Source: Henriciella sp.
GTDB taxonomy: Bacteria > Pseudomonadota > Alphaproteobacteria > Caulobacterales > Hyphomonadaceae
Length of the DNA stretch: 43,281 nt
NCBI GenBank assembly: GCA_017642885.1
Contig: JAEPOM010000023.1
Location: forward strand, 1 to 43,281
Direction of reading: 5' to 3'
The translations under genes and the position numbers were made by a program. The notes below the pieces were generated by a model. That model worked only from the letters and a program-made list of their open reading frames with translations, had not been told where the DNA came from and did no database searches. Shown here one piece after another: positions 39,075-43,281 of this stretch; within the stretch, counting starts at the first letter, position 1, and each line of letters starts with the position of its first letter.

Positions 39075-39791
39075 GTCGTCCAGTTTTGCGCCATCGTTAT
39101 TGGGCTGGGGCTGCTATTCTCCTGGCTCGGCGTCTACAATACGGGTCGGCTGCCGTTTTATCAGAGTTTCGTATTCTGGACGTCGACTATGGCGGTCGGC
39201 GCAGGCACATCGATCCTGATCGCGCCGCTCGTTTGGGGGCCACGATTCGAACACGTCCCTGCGATCTTCAAGATCGGGGCCGTCTCTGCCATTGTTTCAA
39301 TCCCGGTAACGCTGACGCTGATCCTATTTTTCAGCAGACAGGCGATGACCTTGGAGATTTTCCTCATCCAGTTCTCATATGTTCTGGTCATCTCTCTGAT
39401 TGTGACGACTGGCGCCTATGTAAAAGATGCGATGGAGGATGGCGGCGCGCCAGATTCCGAATCAAGCGACCCATTGGCGCAATTCATGGAGCGACTGCCC
39501 GTGAAATATCGGTCCGCCGAGCTGCACGCCATCTCATCCGAGGATCACTATTTACGGGTGCATACCAGCCTGGGGGAAGAAATGATCCTGATGCGCCTCG
39601 CTGATGCGGTGCGTGAGCTGGCTGGCGCTGATGGCTTGCAAGTGCATCGATCCTGGTGGGTCGCTAAGCAAGGCATTCAGGACGAAAAGCGAATGGACGG
39701 GCGGAGCCTTCTCATCTTGCCCTCAGGCAAAGAAGTTCCCGTCTCGCGATCCTATCGCGGCAAGGCGAAAGAGGCGGGCTTGATCCGTTAA
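39039..39791 (+). CDS. Membrane-bound LytTR-family transcription regulator
   Basis: A 250-residue regulator. Residues about 12-130 form four membrane helices, and the C-terminal 100 residues are a LytTR DNA-binding domain (LPVKYRSAELHAISSEDHYL split in the strand, VHTSLGEEMILMRL, LQVHRSWWVAK, GKEVPVSRSYR). Such fused proteins sense a membrane signal and bind direct or inverted repeats near their own promoter (family knowledge). The start is ATG 39039, poorly preceded; TTG 39057 has AAGGGG nine bases upstream and is a real alternative. Divergent from the DUF2141/carotenoid oxygenase cluster, which it most likely controls (inference). Confidence 0.88.
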   Translation: MKGPCRLRIANDVVQFCAIVIGLGLLFSWLGVYNTGRLPFYQSFVFWTSTMAVGAGTSILIAPLVWGPRFEHVPAIFKIGAVSAIVSIPVTLTLILFFSRQAMTLEIFLIQFSYVLVISLIVTTGAYVKDAMEDGGAPDSESSDPLAQFMERLPVKYRSAELHAISSEDHYLRVHTSLGEEMILMRLADAVRELAGADGLQVHRSWWVAKQGIQDEKRMDGRSLLILPSGKEVPVSRSYRGKAKEAGLIR

Positions 39792-39904
39792 CGGGCGTTA
39801 ACCACCAAATCGCCTTATTCGAAACACGCATAGCCCCTATTCTGTATCAACAGTGTTCATCAAGGACGTACGTCCCCATCTGGCCGTTAACGAAACATAA
39901 CGGC
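39788..39904. promoter_or_regulatory. Spacer with three symmetric elements before a tiny ORF
   Basis: GTTAAC repeated twice in tandem at 39787-39802 (TTAA-N6-TTAAC, one base short of the CtrA consensus spacing), a perfect 12-base palindrome GGACGTACGTCC at 39864-39875, and an inverted repeat GCCGTTA (39883-39889) / TAACGGC (39898-39904). Together they suggest a regulated promoter for the small ORF downstream. Confidence 0.45.
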
Positions 39905-39933
39905 GAGATCGCCAGAACGATGAGACAAGACAG

Positions 39934-40047
39934 ATGACCAACACTCACATCCTTTCCCGCAGCCTGACAGTTCTGTTCACCGGCATTACAGCAACCACGC
40001 TCTTCCTGGTCGCTTTTGCACCCAGCGCACCGCTGTTCGCCGGATAA
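39934..40047 (+). CDS. Possible 37-residue membrane or signal-like peptide
   Basis: A tiny open frame, not longer than 38 codons including stop: basic N-terminus, one hydrophobic helix (SLTVLFTGITATTLFLVAF) and a short Pro/Ala tail ending PLFAG. It resembles a free signal peptide or single-span micro-protein. Ribosome site is weak. The rich symmetric DNA upstream, and the absence of any other explanation for it, make the ORF worth listing. It is convergent with the epoxide hydrolase, 20 bases from its stop. Confidence 0.45.
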   Translation: MTNTHILSRSLTVLFTGITATTLFLVAFAPSAPLFAG

Positions 40048-40067
40048 AAGGCGGAGACGAACGGGAC

Positions 40068-41021
40068 TTATAGCCCGTTCAGGAAGCGCTCCAGGGCGGC
40101 ATTCGTTTCGGCAGGCGCTTCTTGCTGCACCCAGTGCCCCACGCCTGGAATGATCGTGCTGCCTCTAAAATCCGTGCAGGCCATTTCGGCAGCGGCGAAA
40201 GCATCTACCCCAGGTACAAATGTCCGAACGGGATCGCGCTCACCACCAATGAAACAAGTCGGCATATCGAGCGTTTTACCGCGATAAGCAGCGAGTTCCT
40301 GATGATCCAGATCAAGCGCGCGATAGCGATTGAACGGGCCATGATAGCCGCCTTTTTCCAGCGCCTCGACGGACACTTTGAGATCGTCTTCTGAAAGCCA
40401 GGCAGGGAGTGGGTCGGGGTCAATCATGCCGTCCAGCAACCCAGAATCTGGGGCTTTGTCCTTGCCAAAGCCGCCTTCAGGCGCATCGCCTGAGATCGAA
40501 TAGTAGATCTTGCGCAAGGCCCCCACAGGATCGGCGGACACTTCTTTCTCGACGACGCCTTCTTCCTGGAAATAGAGCATGTAGAAGAACCGGCCCGCAT
40601 ATACGGCGCGTAATATGTCCAGCAGCCCAACCTCGCCGCCCGGTGTATAGGGCACGCTCATTCCCGCGACAGCACGTACTTTCTCCGGATGGATCAATGC
40701 CGTCGTGTAAGTTATCGGCGCGCCCCAATCATGTCCGAACAAGATAACCGGCTCGTCGCTCAATGCGTCGGCGACCGCCGCCACATCTGAGGCGAGTTGT
40801 TTGAGAGTATAGGCCGAAATCTCTTTCGGCTTGGCGCTATCTCCGTAGCCCCGTACATCCATCGCGGCGACTGTGTAGCCTTTTTGAGAGAAATACTCCG
40901 CCTGATGCCGCCAGGACCAGGAATGCTCTGGCCAGCCATGCACACAAAGGATCACTGGACCCGATCCCGAGACGTTGACCGCAATCTCGCCGACATCTGT
41001 CGCAACCATTTTCTGAGTCAT
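40068..41021 (-). CDS. Epoxide hydrolase-like alpha/beta hydrolase
   Basis: A 317-residue soluble alpha/beta hydrolase with an Asp nucleophile. HGWPEHSW is the oxyanion-hole motif of soluble epoxide hydrolases, MDVRGYGDS follows, and the nucleophile elbow is GHDWGAP with Asp about 98. The cap region has YRALD, possibly holding an epoxide-activating Tyr. Acid is in GGERDPV and catalytic His in GVGHWVQQEAP. It opens epoxides to diols, or dehalogenates (less likely). Start is the ATG 41021 with GGAGG eight bases upstream; a TTG two codons earlier is less likely. Confidence 0.9.
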   Translation of the reverse strand: MTQKMVATDVGEIAVNVSGSGPVILCVHGWPEHSWSWRHQAEYFSQKGYTVAAMDVRGYGDSAKPKEISAYTLKQLASDVAAVADALSDEPVILFGHDWGAPITYTTALIHPEKVRAVAGMSVPYTPGGEVGLLDILRAVYAGRFFYMLYFQEEGVVEKEVSADPVGALRKIYYSISGDAPEGGFGKDKAPDSGLLDGMIDPDPLPAWLSEDDLKVSVEALEKGGYHGPFNRYRALDLDHQELAAYRGKTLDMPTCFIGGERDPVRTFVPGVDAFAAAEMACTDFRGSTIIPGVGHWVQQEAPAETNAALERFLNGL

Positions 41022-41128
41022 CTGCAAATCCTCCGAACCAGCCTGCCGCGATCGACAGGATCAGCGTGTTTTGTGCACGCCTCTCCTAAGGAAGAGTCAA
41101 GATGTGCCTCGATTCTTGCCCGTTAAAG

Positions 41129-41611
41129 CTAGGCTTTCGGACCGCCCGGCATGATCGGGCGATCGCGCCACGCGCCCATGCTGCGGACCCGGTCATACAT
41201 CACCAAAGCCCCGGCCAGGCTGACATTGATGCAGAACTTGGTCGGGATCTTCACCACATGATCACAGCGCGCCAACATCGCTTCGGACAGATTACCGCGC
41301 TCGGGTCCCAGAACATACGCCGCCATCCGGGGATGTTTGAATTCCGGCAGCTCGACCGCATCATCCGTCAGCTCGATGCCGACAAGCTGGCAGCCTTTTG
41401 GAAAGACCATCTCGTCCATCGATTCCCAAGCATAATAGGGAACACTCTTGAACGTGCGCGAGGTGTCGGAGAGATTGGCGATCTTCACGCGATCCGCCGC
41501 CTGGACCGAAAAGACAAAGCTTGCATCGAACGCATTGGCCGTGCGCATAAGCGCGCCGAGATTCATCGGCTTGGAGATCCCTTCTGCACCAATGGCGAAA
41601 TAACCTTTCAT
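41129..41611 (-). CDS. SPOUT (TrmH/SpoU-family) RNA methyltransferase
   Basis: A 160-residue single-domain 2'-O-ribose methyltransferase, close in size to TrmL. Motif 1 is NLGALMRTANAF with the catalytic Arg, motif 2 AYVLGPERGNLSE, and motif 3 KIPTKFCINVSLAGALVMYDR split around the knot. The trefoil-knot fold binds S-adenosylmethionine; target RNA (tRNA or rRNA) cannot be told. Its start overlaps the upstream gene stop as TGATG, so it is translationally coupled to the small membrane protein. Confidence 0.9.
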   Translation of the reverse strand: MKGYFAIGAEGISKPMNLGALMRTANAFDASFVFSVQAADRVKIANLSDTSRTFKSVPYYAWESMDEMVFPKGCQLVGIELTDDAVELPEFKHPRMAAYVLGPERGNLSEAMLARCDHVVKIPTKFCINVSLAGALVMYDRVRSMGAWRDRPIMPGGPKA

Positions 41612-41967
41612 CAGATCACTCCCAGGACTGCGCGCCCAACCGCCATCACCACGATCAACAAAACGGGCGTTATAAGACTATATCGACGCGCGGTGCGTAG
41701 ATGCGATAGCGGGTTCGGATAGGTGCTGCGAAGATGCTCCGCTGCAGCCTTGGTTTCAACATCGAAATCACCCTCGAACACGCCCGGCGCTGCGGCCAGC
41801 ATCACCGCTTCATTTGCCTTCGCTCGGTCTTCAAACGCAGGGTTCCAGGCCTTCAGAGCCCGGCGCAAAACAAGCGCAATCATCATCCGCATCTGGACCG
41901 CGAGCGCGAAGGCGAAAGCCAGCCCGCCCAGCATAATCCAGAACACCACGACCTTTGCCAATCTCAC
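41611..41967 (-). CDS. Unrecognised small membrane protein
   Basis: I do not recognise a family. The 118-residue protein has a hydrophobic helix at about residues 6-27 and another at about 96-117, with a soluble, mostly helical middle (residues 35-90). The stop overlaps the ATG of the SPOUT methyltransferase (TGATG). This coupling implies co-expression, though a functional link between a membrane protein and an RNA methyltransferase is not obvious. Divergent from the quinone oxidoreductase, about 80 bases between. Confidence 0.7.
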   Translation of the reverse strand: MRLAKVVVFWIMLGGLAFAFALAVQMRMMIALVLRRALKAWNPAFEDRAKANEAVMLAAAPGVFEGDFDVETKAAAEHLRSTYPNPLSHLRTARRYSLITPVLLIVVMAVGRAVLGVI

Positions 41968-42049
41968 ATCTCCGCTACGTCAGACCTTCACAGCGCCGGT
42001 TGCCATGTCTACCAAAGCTCCGTCAACGCATGCGATGAGGAAACTCCCG

Positions 42050-43042
42050 ATGAAAGCTCTGCTGTCTAAAGCCCCTGGTGGCACCGATACCCTGGTTCTG
42101 GAAGAGATTGAAAGCCCAACACCTGAGAAGGGACAAGTCATCATCGATGTCAAAGCCATTGGTGTGAACTTCCCGGATACACTGATCATTCAGGATATGT
42201 ATCAGTTCAAACCGGAGCGCCCGTTCAGCCCGGGCGGCGAGGTGTCCGGCGTCGTCAAAGCGGTTGGTGAAGGCGTCACGCATCTGCAAGTCGGCCAGCG
42301 GGTTATCGGATCCTGCGGCTGGGGCGGCATGCGCGAAGAACTGGCGCTTGAAGCCGGACGCTGCATCCCGATTCCAGACAGCGTTCCGTTCGACGAAGCG
42401 GCGGCGTTCGTCATGACGTATGGCACGTCCTATTATGCTTTGAAGGATCGCGCCGACCCGAAACCGGGCGAAAAGCTGCTTGTGCTCGGCGCTGCCGGCG
42501 GTGTTGGCATCGCAGCAGTTGAACTCGGCAAGGCAATGGGACTGGAAGTCATTGCCGCCTGCTCGACCCAGGAAAAAGTGGATTTCTGCCTCTCCAAAGG
42601 GGCCGACCAAGGCCTCGTCTATGATCGCGGTCCCCTCGATCGTGGACAGCAGAAGGCGTTTTCCAACGCCATCAAGGAAGTCAGCGGCGGCGGTGTCGAC
42701 ATTATCTATGACGGGGTTGGCGGTGACTATGCCGAACCAGCTGTTCGCGCGATGAATTGGGAAGGGCGTTTCCTCGTCATCGGGTTCCCGGCCGGTATCC
42801 CGAAACTGCCGCTCAATCTGACGCTCCTGAAGTCCTGCGACGTCCGAGGCGTGTTCTGGGGAGCTGCAGTGGCCCGCGACCCGGAAGCCAATCAGCGCAA
42901 CCTCGCCGAGATGTTCGCGATGTATCAGGACGGTAAGATCAAACCGCACGTATCAGAAACCTTCCCGCTCGAACGAGGCGGCGAAGCGATTCAATATCTC
43001 ATCGACCGCAAAGCGCTCGGCAAAGTGGTTGTGACCGTCTAG
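42050..43042 (+). CDS. NADPH:quinone oxidoreductase (zinc-free MDR family)
   Basis: A 330-residue medium-chain dehydrogenase/reductase. The N-terminus MKALLSKAPGGTDTLVLEE and IGVNFPDTLIIQDMYQ are typical of quinone oxidoreductases; the nucleotide site is VLGAAGGVGIAAVELGKAMG. No zinc-binding Cys/His set is seen. It reduces quinones or 2-enoyl-thioesters with NADPH; physiological substrate unknown. The start is ATG 42050 with AGGA eight bases upstream; the open frame extends to 41723 antisense to the small membrane gene, which is not credible. Ends 80 bases before mutM with a hairpin between. Confidence 0.9.
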   Translation: MKALLSKAPGGTDTLVLEEIESPTPEKGQVIIDVKAIGVNFPDTLIIQDMYQFKPERPFSPGGEVSGVVKAVGEGVTHLQVGQRVIGSCGWGGMREELALEAGRCIPIPDSVPFDEAAAFVMTYGTSYYALKDRADPKPGEKLLVLGAAGGVGIAAVELGKAMGLEVIAACSTQEKVDFCLSKGADQGLVYDRGPLDRGQQKAFSNAIKEVSGGGVDIIYDGVGGDYAEPAVRAMNWEGRFLVIGFPAGIPKLPLNLTLLKSCDVRGVFWGAAVARDPEANQRNLAEMFAMYQDGKIKPHVSETFPLERGGEAIQYLIDRKALGKVVVTV

Positions 43043-43055
43043 TCGGGCTCGAAAC

Positions 43056-43084
43056 AGCGTCCTGACTGAATTTGTCAGGACGCT
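43056..43084. terminator. Perfect hairpin between qor-like gene and mutM
   Basis: 11-bp perfect stem AGCGTCCTGAC (43056-43066) / GTCAGGACGCT (43074-43084) with a 7-base loop, 13 bases after the oxidoreductase stop. There is no T tract after it, so it may act as a Rho-assisted or stabilising structure. Confidence 0.6.
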
Positions 43085-43122
43085 CGCTTGCCGCCCGCGG
43101 ACAAGACATCTACCAGCAATTC

Positions 43123-43281
43123 ATGCCAGAATTACCTGAAGTCGAAACCGTCCGACGCGGCCTCTCCCCGGCCATGCAGGGCAAACGTATTGAGCGTCTC
43201 GAGGTCAATCGCCCTGACTTGCGGTTTCCGTTTCCGGATCGGTTTCGCGAACGCGTCGAAGGCGCGCGCATTGTGCATATG
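43123..43281 (+). CDS. mutM: Formamidopyrimidine-DNA glycosylase, N-terminal part
   Basis: Start of the base-excision repair enzyme that removes 8-oxoguanine and Fapy lesions. The N-terminus [14 protein letters not shown] is diagnostic: after Met removal Pro2 is the catalytic Schiff-base nucleophile and Glu3 is required. About 53 residues are in the window; the H2TH domain and zinc finger lie beyond the right end. It is cut by the window edge, not broken. Confidence 0.96.
   Translation, partial: MPELPEVETVRRGLSPAMQGKRIERLEVNRPDLRFPFPDRFRERVEGARIVHM

Noticed and set aside
39788-39802. CtrA site upstream of the small ORF
   Set aside because: TTAA-N6-TTAAC has spacing of six rather than the consensus seven; kept only as a symmetric element.

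Overview
The window reads as a chromosomal, origin-proximal segment of an alphaproteobacterium, most likely in the Caulobacterales/Hyphomonadaceae neighbourhood (inference). The grounds are the echA-rpsT-dnaA order followed by dnaN, recF and gyrB, a knot of GANTC (CcrM-type) sites upstream of dnaA, a sucC-sucD-sucA-odhB operon, a class I-type PHA synthase with its depolymerase, and several membrane/LytTR and GGDEF-EAL regulators. I see no tRNA, rRNA, CRISPR array, insertion sequence or phage gene. Genes are densely packed and almost all look intact; only the two window ends are cut.

Left part (1-9.5 kb): the tail of a ComM/YifB AAA ATPase, a soluble hybrid histidine kinase translationally coupled to an AmpG-like MFS permease, a convergent malic enzyme (maeB), then mutS and an enoyl-CoA hydratase.

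Replication core (9.6-18.7 kb): rpsT with a clear terminator, a roughly 450-base region with one perfect DnaA box and three GANTC sites, then dnaA, dnaN, a short-chain dehydrogenase, recF, a reverse-strand membrane-anchored alpha/beta hydrolase, and gyrB. The DnaA protein is unusual: by hand alignment the box VII arginines (the arginine-finger region) are replaced.

Middle (18.8-28.1 kb): an unrecognised beta-rich small protein, an EamA permease, a TetR regulator divergent from phaC with a 16-base palindrome between them, phaZ, a nucleotidyltransferase-fold protein, a UMF1/Atg22-like MFS permease and a membrane PAS-GGDEF-EAL protein.

Right part (28.2-43.3 kb): the reverse-strand TCA operon sucC-sucD-sucA-odhB (odhB with two lipoyl domains) ending in a strong terminator. 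Upstream of it is a second reverse-strand cluster: DUF2141 protein, exported carotenoid oxygenase, DUF2306-type membrane protein and PhoD-like lipoprotein. It lies divergent from a membrane-bound LytTR regulator whose start region is bracketed by a perfect 11-base inverted repeat. This exported carotenoid-oxygenase cluster is the best candidate here for an undescribed regulated system. After it come a tiny membrane ORF, an epoxide hydrolase, a coupled membrane protein plus SPOUT methyltransferase, a quinone oxidoreductase and the start of mutM.
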